Below are positions 17,498-26,867 of a stretch of DNA of 64,000 nt, in pieces. Source of the stretch: Anaerosporobacter mobilis DSM 15930. Lineage in GTDB: Bacteria > Bacillota > Clostridia > Lachnospirales > Lachnospiraceae. A program made the position numbers and the translations under genes. Within the stretch, counting starts at the first letter, position 1. Every line of letters starts with the position of its first letter. The stretch is from the NCBI RefSeq assembly GCF_900142955.1, contig NZ_FRCP01000020.1, positions 62,001 through 126,000 of the forward strand, given 5' to 3'. A model generated the notes under the pieces. The model did not search any database. It saw nothing but the letters and a program-made list of their open reading frames with translations, and was not told the origin of the DNA.

Positions 17498-18214
17498 ATG
17501 AGGTATTTAACAGGGCAGTTTAATGAGTCTGAAGTATTTTATCAAAGGTATTATTATCCCAATATTACTTTTAAAGAGTTTGTATATGAAGAGATGTTTG
17601 CAGAGGAACCCCCAATTGAATTCGAAGAAGCAAGGGGGATATTAGAAGCGGAATATGAGTCACTTGTTAAAAACTATTTTAACGATAAAATATATTACTA
17701 TACAGAGTTAAGTAAACATATATTTAACGAAAAGGGAGAGATTATCCCATTAAATGACTATAACTTTTTTAAGTTGAGAATGTATGCTACGAAGGTTTTA
17801 ATTAAATCAGATGAAGCAGATAATGCGATTAAAGAAGAAATTAATAAAATAAAAGATGGTAATTATCCAGCAGCTCTAAAAGAATTGGTAAGGTGTACTT
17901 TTCATGATTATGAGGTTGAATTTTGTGAGGATGGCGATGGAATAATTGCTAGCTACTATTTAGGAGAAGAAGAACCTTGCTATATTTATAGATTTGAGAA
18001 AGTACAGTACAGGCCAGATTTTATTATAGATCAAAGATTTTGTTCAATTATTTATGAAGAGGTATTTGAGGAAAATGGTAAAATAACATATAATATTTTA
18101 ACACCGAGTCCATTTGAGGATTGCTATCCGTATAGTGATATATCCATAGAGTTCATGGACATAAACCTTATTAAAGCTTGTAATGATACATTTAGTATGA
18201 AAAAACAATCCTAG
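17498..18214 (+). CDS. DUF4085-like immunity protein, copy 1
   Basis: The ATG at 17498 follows TAGGAGGAG; the longer frame from 17471 would start inside that site. The product is 238 residues, soluble and acidic. RYLTGQFNESEVFYQRYY at the start, PLNDYNFFKLRMYATK in the middle and CSIIYEEVFEENGK near the end match the 18267 gene and, from memory, the DUF4085 family. It is the first gene after toxin 5 and probably its antidote. Confidence 0.65.
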   Translation: MRYLTGQFNESEVFYQRYYYPNITFKEFVYEEMFAEEPPIEFEEARGILEAEYESLVKNYFNDKIYYYTELSKHIFNEKGEIIPLNDYNFFKLRMYATKVLIKSDEADNAIKEEINKIKDGNYPAALKELVRCTFHDYEVEFCEDGDGIIASYYLGEEEPCYIYRFEKVQYRPDFIIDQRFCSIIYEEVFEENGKITYNILTPSPFEDCYPYSDISIEFMDINLIKACNDTFSMKKQS

Positions 18215-18266
18215 AATTGTGCAATTACTTAGTTTTTGAAAATTAATTAAGGAGAAGAACATAAGT

Positions 18267-18968
18267 ATGAAATATTATACAGAGGAGTTATATAAATCGG
18301 TTCAATTTTATTCATATTACTTTGTTTCACAAGTTTCTTTTGATATGTTTATAATAAAAAAACTGTATACTAATGGAGCAGAATTTGAATTTGAGAGCGC
18401 CAAGCAAACAGTCGAAAATAATTATAAAGAAAATGTTCTCAATAACTTTAATGAAAAAATTTTATTTTTTTATGATTTAAAAAAATATTTAATAGATGAA
18501 AGAAGAACAGTTATCCCCTTAAATGACTACAATTTCTATAAATTAAGAATGTATGCTATTAAATGCCTAAATCAATTAAACGATGCGGAGAACGTTATTA
18601 AGGAAGAAAGACTTAAAATAAAAAATGGAGAGTATCCAATTGGAGTTAAAGAATTAGCGCAAAATTCTTTTCAAAATTATAATGCAATATTTATAAAAGA
18701 TGACGAAGGATTAATTGTTCAATACTATAATGGTGATGAAGCATCAAGTCATATTTTAAGATTTTTAGGAGTTGAAAATTATACACATATAGTGTTAGAT
18801 AAGCAATTAGGTTGTATTATCGGTGAGGAGATTTATGAGGAGAATAATATGATTATCTATAATGTATTATTCGATAATAAACTAAGTGATGGCAGGATAA
18901 TAGAATGTTCAGTTGGGTTTAAGGATGTAAAAATAATTAATGATGATACAATAAAGGTGAAGTATTAG
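18267..18968 (+). CDS. DUF4085-like immunity protein, copy 2
   Basis: This encodes 233 residues behind an AAGGAGAAG site. KYYTEELYKSVQFYSYYF is the DUF4085-like start. PLNDYNFYKLRMYAIK and LGCIIGEEIYEENN align with the preceding gene, so the two are diverged tandem paralogues. Such doubling is common when arrays collect antidotes to several variants of one toxin. The second copy may protect against a related toxin from neighbours. Confidence 0.65.
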   Translation: MKYYTEELYKSVQFYSYYFVSQVSFDMFIIKKLYTNGAEFEFESAKQTVENNYKENVLNNFNEKILFFYDLKKYLIDERRTVIPLNDYNFYKLRMYAIKCLNQLNDAENVIKEERLKIKNGEYPIGVKELAQNSFQNYNAIFIKDDEGLIVQYYNGDEASSHILRFLGVENYTHIVLDKQLGCIIGEEIYEENNMIIYNVLFDNKLSDGRIIECSVGFKDVKIINDDTIKVKY

Positions 18969-18989
18969 CTAATAAGAATGTTAAATTTA

Positions 18990-19085
18990 ATACAAAAGAA
19001 CAAGCATTAGACTTTATTGGGGGAAATGTCCTGATTTTAAGTAGGTTTGCTAGTGAGTATAGCTATAGGGGTGAGTAGAGAAAGC
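18990..19085 (+). pseudogene. Last Rhs core remnant of the array
   Basis: The frame reads KFNTKEQALDFIGGNVL and then RFASEYSYRGE-stop. The second part is the core segment RFVSEDSYRGE seen in the full modules. Everything else of the module is gone. It marks the right edge of the toxin array; the next gene is unrelated and on the other strand. Confidence 0.6.
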
Positions 19086-19175
19086 CTACTAATTAAACGC
19101 CTGTTACTAGGTTAAATACTATTGAAGCAAATTATATAGACATAAATCATGCAGATTAACAGCTAACTAAAACAG

Positions 19176-19217
19176 GGCCCCTACATATCATCTCCAATAA
19201 GATAATATGTAGGGGCC
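19176..19217 (-). terminator. Terminator of the GH74 gene
   Basis: GGCCCCTACATAT pairs perfectly with ATATGTAGGGGCC (13 bp, loop 16). On the minus strand it is followed by CTGTTTTAG. It lies 13 bases beyond the stop of the GH74 gene and also separates that gene from the toxin array. Confidence 0.85.
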
Positions 19218-19229
19218 ACTTAGATTCTA

Positions 19230-22200
19230 TTATGGTTCAATACCCCAACCTAAAACATTATCTACATATGCTGTTACATATGACCAGGCTGCATAGGAAT
19301 TACCAGTATCTCTAAAGGAATAATCATTAGTCTGGGTATAGTTTGACCAATCATCCTTAGCGATTCGAATCTGTAATTCAGCACTTGATCCAGGAGCAAG
19401 TGTACCAGTTGAAAAACCTGTTTCAAAGTAGTAATTGGCATTTGGATTAGAAGATGAAATAGCAGTAAAGGAACCTGTTACGTTGGCACTTCCCATACTT
19501 GCCCAATCACACCAGAAACTCTGGCTCTTTGTACTATCGATAGTATAGTAATAGCGAAGTTTCACCTTTGTTAAATCAATAGGGGTTGTCCCATTGTTAA
19601 GCAATTTATATTTGATACTTAAGGTATTACTGGAAGCAGAAGTTACTCCGTTATACATCTGCACTTCTAGATTTGATGTCACTTGTTGACTGGTATCCTT
19701 CACTGTTATCGTCAGATTCTTATCAGAGCCGGCACTAAAATCAAAGGTTAATGTTGTATTTCCAGTAGGTAGAGTACTAAGATATTCTTTTTTGATAGTT
19801 ACAACGTTACCTGTTACTGTGTAATCCGTTCCAGAAACAAGTGTATTAGTTCCTCTTGTGATACCATTTAAAGTGTTACCATTAAGTGTCATGGTTACTG
19901 TAATATCCTTTTGATTAGTAACATTTTTATCAAAAGAAGATGAGGTAGGCGTAATTTCGGAGCTATTAACTGGAGGTTGAACGGATAAGCTATCACCGTA
20001 GATGATACCACGTCCGTTAGTTCCTACATACACACGACCGTAGATTCTAGGATCTCCAGTAATGCACATGTTAATCTTAGCGTATTGATGATTATCATCA
20101 TTAATTCTTACCCATGAAGCACCACCATCATCGGAACGGAAGATACCACGTACTCCGTTAATCTTTGCAGTAGTATATAGCGCCATATAATTATAGCCTT
20201 CTGCAGCTTTTCCAAATCCAATAGTATCAGCTTCTTCTACATTAGAAAGTTTAGTGAAGCTGGCACCGGAATCTGTTGAATGCCATAAACCATAGGTTCC
20301 TGATTCGGCACTGCCACCTGCAAACCAAATATCACCTTCTACACCAGGCATAGTTTTGAAGGTACAGGTAGCTTTTTCAGCTTGTGAATGTACAACGGAA
20401 GAGGCATCCGTAGGAAGGCCAGTAGCTTGTGTTGGAGTGAAAGTTGAACCTCCATCTGTACTAATATAGAATACGCCTTTCTTAAATCCATAGAACTTCT
20501 TAGGATTTACCCTGTCAGAGTAGATAGAAGATTGAGCAGGTAGTCCAGTGACAGGAGTCCAAGAGTTACCATTGGTCGTTGATTTGTATACTGATATAGA
20601 GGTTCCTGAACTATTAGGGTTAGGACTCCAAAGAATAGTAGTGCCATCTGCGGATACAGCTACTTGTCCTCCACCGGCTACACCAGCTGGTTCAGAGTTT
20701 GCGGAGTACCATGTAGTTCCGCCATCATTACTAATGGCACAAGCTTTATTGGTTGTATAGTCTCTATCTACATTACCGACACGTACTACGAAATTAGGAT
20801 TAGACTCAGCATAGTCAATTCCTGTTGTAGATACAAAGCTTGGGCTTGTGTAACCATAGGCTGGTACGGTAGTAAAACTCTCATGTCTAAATCCTCCAAT
20901 ATCGCCAAGACCACTTAAGAGATGTGAAGAACCGCTAGGTAAACTTACTAGAGAAATAACAGCAGTTTCTTCAATGCCTGTAGCGAATGGTTTAATCGTC
21001 AGGGTTTGATTACTATCCCATTTGGTAAGTTCCGTTGTTCCCATTAAGCTGGCACCCGTTCCATAAAACATACGGTCAGAGTTAAATGGATCAATTTCTA
21101 AATCACCGATCATCCATCCAAGCTGAGGCGATGGGGAATCAGAGTTAATAGCGCTATTAATACCAAAATTTAACCACGGTGAATTGGAGATATCAAGGTT
21201 ATATCGAAGGGATCTGGTTGGATAAGAAGACCAAGACCAAGAACTTGTCCAAGTTTTACCACCGTCCGTACTTCTGTAGATATTGGCATCTGGCCACCAG
21301 CAGTTAAGGGTTGAAACCATTAGAGTATCAGGATGTTGGGCATCTACAGAAAGACCACCGTATCCATAGTAATTATCCTCACTGGTAGATGGGACCGGTG
21401 AGATGTTTGTCCATTGACCGTTTACAGTATTAAACTTATACACATCGCCCTTGGAACCGTCATAAGGACCGCATCCGTTACTATAGGAGATATAGAGCAT
21501 ACCTGTTGAAGAAAGTACACCGTGGTGAGGGAGGAAACCAGTAGGTTGTCCAGGTATGGCTTCCCAAGTAGCACCACCATCTTTACTACGGTATACACTG
21601 TTACCAGTATCAGCTGTACCAACATAGATAGTTTGAGTGGCATTACCTAAAGTAGAGCTTGATTTATCAAAAGTAATCCAAGCGATACCAATGGCATCGG
21701 AACCATAGTCGGAACCAGGATTTTGTATGTAAGTACCTGTGTTTGTAAAGCTGCTTACCTTATTCCAAGTTACACCGTAATCGGTACTCTTCCATAAGCC
21801 GTTATCTCCACGGGCACCAAAGTAAATAATATTGTTTTTATTAGGGTCTATAACCAGACGTTCACCCATACTACGGCCTGGCATATTACCTCCCACTTTG
21901 AATGGAAGGGTAGTAGATTCCCAAGTAGTACCACGATCGGAAGACCGCATGATCTGGCCATTGGTATCCCATGAGTTCGTATAGGTACCGGTTGCCATAT
22001 ACACTCGGTTTGTATCAATAGGGTCTGTTGCAAGTGCATCTACACCATTCTTGTTCCAATCTACCCAACCTGTGGAATCACTTATAGAAACCCAGTTTTG
22101 GGTGGACTCTTCCCACCTATAAGCACCTCCGATATCTGTTCTTGCATAGATTAGATTAGGTTCGGATTCATTGAATATAATTCCGGGAATAAAGCCACCG

Positions 22201-22367
22201 CCATTGATTTGTACATTATTCCATGAATATTTTTCGCTTGTAGTAGTGGTTGTAGTAGTGGCTGCTGTAGAAGCATTAGCATAAAGAGAGGGATTAGTAG
22301 AGCCGACTACAAAAATAGTAGCCATAATAACAGATAGAAACTTTCGTTTACTCACATGTTTAAACAT
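19230..22367 (-). CDS. Secreted GH74 xyloglucanase with X2 and CBM3
   Basis: This is a 1045-residue secreted enzyme. Residues 1-32 are a signal peptide (KRKFLSVIMATIFVVGS, cut near YANAS). A short Thr-rich linker leads to a GH74 double beta-propeller (about 46-770). It has many sialidase-like S-x-D-x-G-x-T-W repeats (SSDRGTTWES, STDGGKTWTS) and the ARTDIGGAYRW block with candidate catalytic Asp78; Asp422 in GDLEIDP is the candidate partner. About 775-880 is an X2 module, and about 885-1045 is a CBM3 (YYTIDSTKSQSFWCDW ... AWSYVTAYVDNVLGWG) for cellulose binding. It should cleave xyloglucan on plant cell walls. AAGGAGG precedes the ATG. It is transcribed alone, between the toxin array and a sugar-import locus. 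Confidence 0.92.
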   Translation of the reverse strand: MFKHVSKRKFLSVIMATIFVVGSTNPSLYANASTAATTTTTTTSEKYSWNNVQINGGGFIPGIIFNESEPNLIYARTDIGGAYRWEESTQNWVSISDSTGWVDWNKNGVDALATDPIDTNRVYMATGTYTNSWDTNGQIMRSSDRGTTWESTTLPFKVGGNMPGRSMGERLVIDPNKNNIIYFGARGDNGLWKSTDYGVTWNKVSSFTNTGTYIQNPGSDYGSDAIGIAWITFDKSSSTLGNATQTIYVGTADTGNSVYRSKDGGATWEAIPGQPTGFLPHHGVLSSTGMLYISYSNGCGPYDGSKGDVYKFNTVNGQWTNISPVPSTSEDNYYGYGGLSVDAQHPDTLMVSTLNCWWPDANIYRSTDGGKTWTSSWSWSSYPTRSLRYNLDISNSPWLNFGINSAINSDSPSPQLGWMIGDLEIDPFNSDRMFYGTGASLMGTTELTKWDSNQTLTIKPFATGIEETAVISLVSLPSGSSHLLSGLGDIGGFRHESFTTVPAYGYTSPSFVSTTGIDYAESNPNFVVRVGNVDRDYTTNKACAISNDGGTTWYSANSEPAGVAGGGQVAVSADGTTILWSPNPNSSGTSISVYKSTTNGNSWTPVTGLPAQSSIYSDRVNPKKFYGFKKGVFYISTDGGSTFTPTQATGLPTDASSVVHSQAEKATCTFKTMPGVEGDIWFAGGSAESGTYGLWHSTDSGASFTKLSNVEEADTIGFGKAAEGYNYMALYTTAKINGVRGIFRSDDGGASWVRINDDNHQYAKINMCITGDPRIYGRVYVGTNGRGIIYGDSLSVQPPVNSSEITPTSSSFDKNVTNQKDITVTMTLNGNTLNGITRGTNTLVSGTDYTVTGNVVTIKKEYLSTLPTGNTTLTFDFSAGSDKNLTITVKDTSQQVTSNLEVQMYNGVTSASSNTLSIKYKLLNNGTTPIDLTKVKLRYYYTIDSTKSQSFWCDWASMGSANVTGSFTAISSSNPNANYYFETGFSTGTLAPGSSAELQIRIAKDDWSNYTQTNDYSFRDTGNSYAAWSYVTAYVDNVLGWGIEP

Positions 22368-22500
22368 AAAAACCTCCTTGTCCTTGTTATGATAATAAGT
22401 TATTGGGTTAATAAGTATTAAATAGGATTACATTGTTTGATACGTTCTGCGAAAGTTAGATTAGAGTAAACTTAGAAGTAATGAAAAGTTATCAATTGTC

Positions 22501-22514
22501 AGAAAACGATTACG
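22501..22514 (-). promoter_or_regulatory. Candidate catabolite-responsive (cre-like) site
   Basis: On the minus strand the bases read CGTAATCGTTTTCT, which matches TGTAAACGTTTTCA at 11 of 14 positions. It lies about 30 bases downstream of the predicted -10 of the GH74 gene, a usual place for CcpA roadblock sites. The match is imperfect. Confidence 0.35.
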
Positions 22515-22542
22515 TAATAATATGTAAAATAATTACATTTAA

Positions 22543-22571
22543 AGTGTAGCATGTGCTGTGTTTTTTGTCAA
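22543..22571 (-). promoter_or_regulatory. Sigma-A promoter of the GH74 gene
   Basis: On the minus strand TTGACA (22571-22566) and TACACT (22548-22543) are separated by 17 bases. They lie about 175 bases before the ATG. The sequence from 22572 to 22990 contains no gene that I can recognise. Confidence 0.65.
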
Positions 22572-22990
22572 TAGCATATAAAAAGAAATGATGAAATATG
22601 TATTATATAGTAAATATTACTCAATTTTGAGTTGCTAATATAAGTACTAAAGTATCGTATATATTTTTAATAATGCCTAAACGCCATAATTACGGTAGAT
22701 AGCTATACATTTGATAAAAGTAATCGTATTCGGACCTAAGACAACTATACTAGAAATGCAAAAACAAAATGCACAACAAGATACAAGGAAAAGAAAGGAA
22801 AGCTTTATAAGAATAAGAATGGGGCCGTAGAAAAATATAGTTTGAATGACTATAACATATTTTTTGGACAGAATGCATTAATATACAACATGTGTGTGAA
22901 AACATTCTGTCTTAAAAATATGCAAAAATATAAATTCTGCAACAGCCTCTTTATTGAATAAGTCTAATAAATGTCTTGATAAATAACATT

Positions 22991-23962
22991 TTAGTATACC
23001 ATTTGCATGGTAATCCCTTGCGGATAATCACCGTATTTTTCGCCAAATATATTAATACCACCTACATATCTAGCATTTTCTTTAATTTCAATTCTGAGTG
23101 TAATATATGGATTTTTCTGAATATCTAACAAAGCTATATTAATATTACGATTTACCAGTTCACCATCTAGATAGCCACCATCATTCCTAACACTGAAGGT
23201 CTTCAAGAGTCCATACTGTGTTCGGCCATTAGGCCATGTACTTGGAGTTAACTTTCCTCTCCTAGCTCCATAATCACCTGGTGAGCGATAAGTGTGTAAT
23301 TCATATCCATTTATAGAAATTGTTATATCAGAGGGCCATACTTCTTGATAACCGGGAGCTTCTGAACAGATTTCCATTAAGAAGGAAAGTTCATGAAGGT
23401 CTAAAAGAGGATTATCAATATTAGGAAAACGATATTCAATAAAACCTTTCTGAAACCAGATAAGCTGAGCATGCATTCGCTGTGGAGAATAGAAGGACTT
23501 TACATTATCATAAGTATCAATAATTCCGTTTTCATCTGCTAGTCCACAAGTAGGGGAGATCTCACATTGGAAGTAACTTCCGATGGGGATATCCATTGTT
23601 AACATATTATTAGTAGAATCTGTTTCGCTATCAAATGTTTGTAAATATAGTGATTGCATACTGCAAGTACAAACACGCATTGAACCATGCATTCCGGGTT
23701 GCGATTCCGTAATAATAAGTCCAGCTTCTTCTAGGTTTTTAATATGTAGAGCAGTAGAAGAGGCTGGTATATCAAGTGTATCAGAGATTTCTTGTATAGA
23801 CATAGTGGTGTTTTTTAGAATATTAATTATTTTTAGCCGAGTAGGTGAGGATAGGGCCTTTGCAATTTTTGCAATTTTATCATGTTGATCCAGATTACTT
23901 AGGTGTAAGCTAAAATCTCTTTCGCCATTAATCTTAAAAGGAGTTGTTTTTGTTTTCTTCAT
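22991..23962 (-). CDS. ArsR-type HTH regulator with large C-terminal domain
   Basis: This encodes 323 residues. About 28-100 is a winged helix-turn-helix of the ArsR kind (KIAKALSSPTRLKIINILK, MSIQEISDTLDIPASSTALH, IKNLEEAGLI). The remaining 220 residues form an unrecognised, beta-rich, Trp-containing domain (ISINGYELHTYRSPGDYGA, GGINIFGEKYGDYPQG) and presumably sense a ligand. A Cys pair (CTCSM) follows the wing. It is divergent from the sugar importer operon with about 280 bases between, so it is the likely regulator of that operon. A sugar or sugar-derived signal is inferred from context, not from sequence. Confidence 0.75.
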   Translation of the reverse strand: MKKTKTTPFKINGERDFSLHLSNLDQHDKIAKIAKALSSPTRLKIINILKNTTMSIQEISDTLDIPASSTALHIKNLEEAGLIITESQPGMHGSMRVCTCSMQSLYLQTFDSETDSTNNMLTMDIPIGSYFQCEISPTCGLADENGIIDTYDNVKSFYSPQRMHAQLIWFQKGFIEYRFPNIDNPLLDLHELSFLMEICSEAPGYQEVWPSDITISINGYELHTYRSPGDYGARRGKLTPSTWPNGRTQYGLLKTFSVRNDGGYLDGELVNRNINIALLDIQKNPYITLRIEIKENARYVGGINIFGEKYGDYPQGITMQMVY

Positions 23963-24125
23963 AATATTTCCTCTTTATTCCCTTTCTTTTTGTTTTTTTG
24001 TTAACGTCGATTCCTATAGCATATCTTTATTTTATAATTTATAGAATAAAAAATAAAGTTAAATAAATTATGTTTTAAATGTTTGTGAAATAGTAACAAA
24101 AATAATATATTATAATAGCTGTTTA

Positions 24126-24154
24126 TTGACCTTATTAATAAATAGTGATAACAT
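24126..24154 (+). promoter_or_regulatory. Candidate promoter of the sugar importer operon
   Basis: TTGACC and TAACAT are 17 bases apart, about 90 bases before the ATG of the binding protein. The -10 is weak, fitting a regulated promoter. The intergenic DNA is very AT-rich and I could not single out one operator. Confidence 0.4.
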
Positions 24155-24244
24155 AAATATCATAATAAACAAACATCAATAGCATAAACAACAACAATTA
24201 TGTTGTGTTTGGAGAAGGTATTGATCACTTTTAGGAGGTAAAAT

Positions 24245-25270
24245 ATGAGGAAAATGAAAAAAATTGCAACTTTTATTATGGCAGCCGTTTTAACAGTATC
24301 TTTAGTGGGGTGTAGCTCAAATGGGAACAAAACGTCGAGCGATAGCAAAGATAATGCATCTGAACAAGCAACCGGAGATAATGAAAGTAGTACAGGTGGG
24401 GTATTAAAGGGAAAGACAGTTGGTTTTTCACAAACCGATAGTATGTCTTCATGGAGAACGACGGAGACAGATTCCATTAAAGCAGCAGTTGAGGAAGCAG
24501 GTGGTAAATTCATTGTAAAAGATTCTGGTGGGGATATTGCAACACAAGAAACTGATATTCGTGATCTTGTAGCCGCAGGGGTAGATTATCTTGTAGTGGC
24601 ACCACTTGAGAATAATGGGCTTCAAGGTGCATTGAAGGAAGCGATGGACAATGAAATTCCAGTAATTCTTGTAGACCGTGCAATAGATGGTGAAGTTGGT
24701 ACACATTTTACTACAGCTATTATGTCGGATTTTGTTTGGGAGGGAGAACAGTGTGCGAAAGCACTTATGGAAGCTCTGCCAGATGGAGGTAATGTGGTAA
24801 TTATTAACGGTGGATACGATTCTTCTACTTCTACAGATAGACAAGAGGGGTTTGTAAATGCATTGGATACTTCTAAATACAATATCGTAGCAGAGCAAAA
24901 TGGAGAATGGTTAATGGACAAAGCACAATCTGTTATGGAGAATATCATTCAAGCACAAGGTGGCGAGAACATTGATGCGGTTTTCGCTGTAACAGATGAT
25001 ATGATTCAAGGTGCTAAAACAGCAATTGAAGCAGCAGGTTTTGAACCAGGAAAAGATATATTGACACTTGGAATTGATGGAACAAGAGCAGCTTTTGAAG
25101 ATATTGTAGCTGGTAAGCAACTTGCTTCTTGTACTTGTTCTCCATACTTTGGACCTGTAGTTGTTGATACCATTACAAAACTAATCAAAGGAGAAACTGT
25201 ACCAGAGAATATTACAAACGAAGATGTCTTATATACAAAAGATAATGTTAATGTTGAGCTAGGATATTAA
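24245..25270 (+). CDS. Sugar ABC importer, substrate-binding lipoprotein
   Basis: This encodes 341 residues behind an AGGAGG site. A lipoprotein signal (KKIATFIMAAVLTVSLVGC, Cys at about residue 23) is followed by a Ser/Asn-rich linker. The rest is a periplasmic-binding-protein type 1 domain of the RbsB class (KGKTVGFSQTDSMSSWR, DYLVVAPLENNGLQGAL, VILVDRAI, VVIINGGYDSSTSTDRQEGF, ILTLGIDGTRAAFEDI). It captures a sugar outside the membrane for the importer encoded next. The GH2 gene at the operon's end suggests a plant-derived mono- or disaccharide. The exact sugar cannot be read from sequence. Confidence 0.9.
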   Translation: MRKMKKIATFIMAAVLTVSLVGCSSNGNKTSSDSKDNASEQATGDNESSTGGVLKGKTVGFSQTDSMSSWRTTETDSIKAAVEEAGGKFIVKDSGGDIATQETDIRDLVAAGVDYLVVAPLENNGLQGALKEAMDNEIPVILVDRAIDGEVGTHFTTAIMSDFVWEGEQCAKALMEALPDGGNVVIINGGYDSSTSTDRQEGFVNALDTSKYNIVAEQNGEWLMDKAQSVMENIIQAQGGENIDAVFAVTDDMIQGAKTAIEAAGFEPGKDILTLGIDGTRAAFEDIVAGKQLASCTCSPYFGPVVVDTITKLIKGETVPENITNEDVLYTKDNVNVELGY

Positions 25271-25285
25271 ATCGGTATTTTAATT

Positions 25286-25319
25286 TAGGACCACCTAGGG
25301 CATGCCTTAGGTGGTCCTA
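25286..25319 (+). terminator. Intercistronic hairpin after the binding protein
   Basis: TAGGACCACCTA and TAGGTGGTCCTA form a perfect 12-base stem with a 10-base loop. No U-run follows. Such hairpins after a binding-protein gene usually stabilise its mRNA or reduce transcription of the less abundant transporter subunits downstream. Confidence 0.65.
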
Positions 25320-25337
25320 TAAGAGAAAGGAGCCAAA

Positions 25338-26867
25338 ATGTCAGAAAAATTACTAGAAATTAATAATTTGGAAAAAACCTTCCCCGGTGTTAGGGCTCTT
25401 AAGGGAGTTAAATTAACGGTGAATAAAGGCGAAGTTCATGCACTTATGGGAGAAAATGGTGCAGGAAAGTCTACGTTGATTAAAGTACTGACAGGCATTT
25501 ATCAAAAAGACGGTGGAACAATTTTGTTTGATGGTGAGGAAATTAATGCGAGGACACCAATAGAAGCCAATGAAAAAGGAATTTCTACAATCTATCAGGA
25601 ACTAAATTTGGTTTTATTCCAGACGGTATATGAAAATTTGTTTTTGGGAAGAGAGCCAAGGACAAAATTTGGTAACATTGACAGAAAGAAAATGATAGCC
25701 GAAGCAGATAGAATACTTGGTGATTTGGGAATTCATATTGATGTAGAAAAGCCGCTGAAGGCATACTCTACAGCAATTCAACAAATGGTTGCAATTGCAA
25801 GAGCAATTAGTACGAACACTAAATTAGTAATTATGGATGAACCAACTTCATCATTAGATGCTAATGAAGTGCAAATTCTATTTAGAATCATTAGAAAACT
25901 AAAGAATCAAGGAATTAGTGTAATTTTCATAAGTCATAAACTGGATGAAATTTTTGAAATCTGCGAAAGATTGACCGTTTTCAAAGATGGTGAATATGTT
26001 GGTAATTACGATGTAAAAGAACTTGATCAATTAAAGCTTATTTCTCTAATGGTAGGAAGGGATGCAGTTAAATTAGAGAGGAAGAAGGAAGGATATAACT
26101 TTTCAAAAGCGGAAGAGCTTATGAGCGTCAAGGGCGTGAAGCAAGGTATGCGATTGAATGGGATTGATATAGATATAAAACAAGGTGAAGTAGTAGGACT
26201 TGCTGGATTATTGGGCTCGGGAAGGACAGAGCTTGCACAAGTGATATTTGGTGCTAATGCAATGGATGAAGGAGAAATCTTCTGGCATGGAAATTCTGTA
26301 AAAGTTAATTCTCCGGCGGATGCAATTAGTAAAGGAATGGGATATTGTACAGAAGATAGAAAGGTGGAGGGAATTATACCTCATCTTTCTGTAAAGGAAA
26401 ATCTTACAATTGCCTTGCTTCCTAAGATTAGCAAGTTTGGTTTTGTAAATAAAAAAGAGCAGGATAGGATTGTAAAACAGTATATAGAACGTTTAAAAAT
26501 AAAAACACCGACGCCAGAACAAGCAATATGTAATCTAAGTGGAGGAAACCAACAGAAGGTATTACTTGCACGGTGGATGTGTATGAACCCTAAATTGATT
26601 ATCATGGATGAACCAACAAGAGGAATTGATGTAGGAGCGAAGGCAGAAATAGAACAATTAATTCAAGAACTATCGGATAATGGGATTTCTGTACTTATGA
26701 TTTCTTCAGAAATTGCAGAACTAGAAAGAAATTGTGATCGTATTGTTGTTATGCGAGAAGGTAAAAAAATTGGTGAGCTAGTTGGTGACAGCATAAGTTA
26801 TGAAAAAGTCATGGAGACAATTGCCAAAGGTAGTAGTCGGGAGGTGCAAAGTAATGTCAAAGGATAA
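25338..26867 (+). CDS. Sugar ABC importer, double ATPase (RbsA/MglA class)
   Basis: This encodes 509 residues with two ATPase domains in tandem. Domain 1 has Walker A GENGAGKST (about residue 40), a degenerate signature region (LKAYSTAIQQMVAIARAI) and Walker B KLVIMDEPTSSLD. Domain 2 has a degenerate P-loop (GLLGSGRTEL), signature LSGGNQQKVLLARWM and LIIMDEPTRGIDVGA. This asymmetry is normal for the RbsA/XylG family. It powers import through the two permeases that follow. It starts behind AAAGGAG, and its last 14 bases overlap the next gene, indicating translational coupling. Confidence 0.93.
   Translation: MSEKLLEINNLEKTFPGVRALKGVKLTVNKGEVHALMGENGAGKSTLIKVLTGIYQKDGGTILFDGEEINARTPIEANEKGISTIYQELNLVLFQTVYENLFLGREPRTKFGNIDRKKMIAEADRILGDLGIHIDVEKPLKAYSTAIQQMVAIARAISTNTKLVIMDEPTSSLDANEVQILFRIIRKLKNQGISVIFISHKLDEIFEICERLTVFKDGEYVGNYDVKELDQLKLISLMVGRDAVKLERKKEGYNFSKAEELMSVKGVKQGMRLNGIDIDIKQGEVVGLAGLLGSGRTELAQVIFGANAMDEGEIFWHGNSVKVNSPADAISKGMGYCTEDRKVEGIIPHLSVKENLTIALLPKISKFGFVNKKEQDRIVKQYIERLKIKTPTPEQAICNLSGGNQQKVLLARWMCMNPKLIIMDEPTRGIDVGAKAEIEQLIQELSDNGISVLMISSEIAELERNCDRIVVMREGKKIGELVGDSISYEKVMETIAKGSSREVQSNVKG

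Noticed and set aside
22730..22870. Possible small gene upstream of the ArsR-type regulator
   Set aside because: A short Lys/Asn-rich stretch looked coding in one frame but has no start with a ribosome site and no similarity that I can recall.
24449..25188. Minus-strand ORFs inside the sugar-binding protein gene
   Set aside because: The plus strand encodes a clear, full-length binding lipoprotein; the antisense frames have no starts with ribosome sites.
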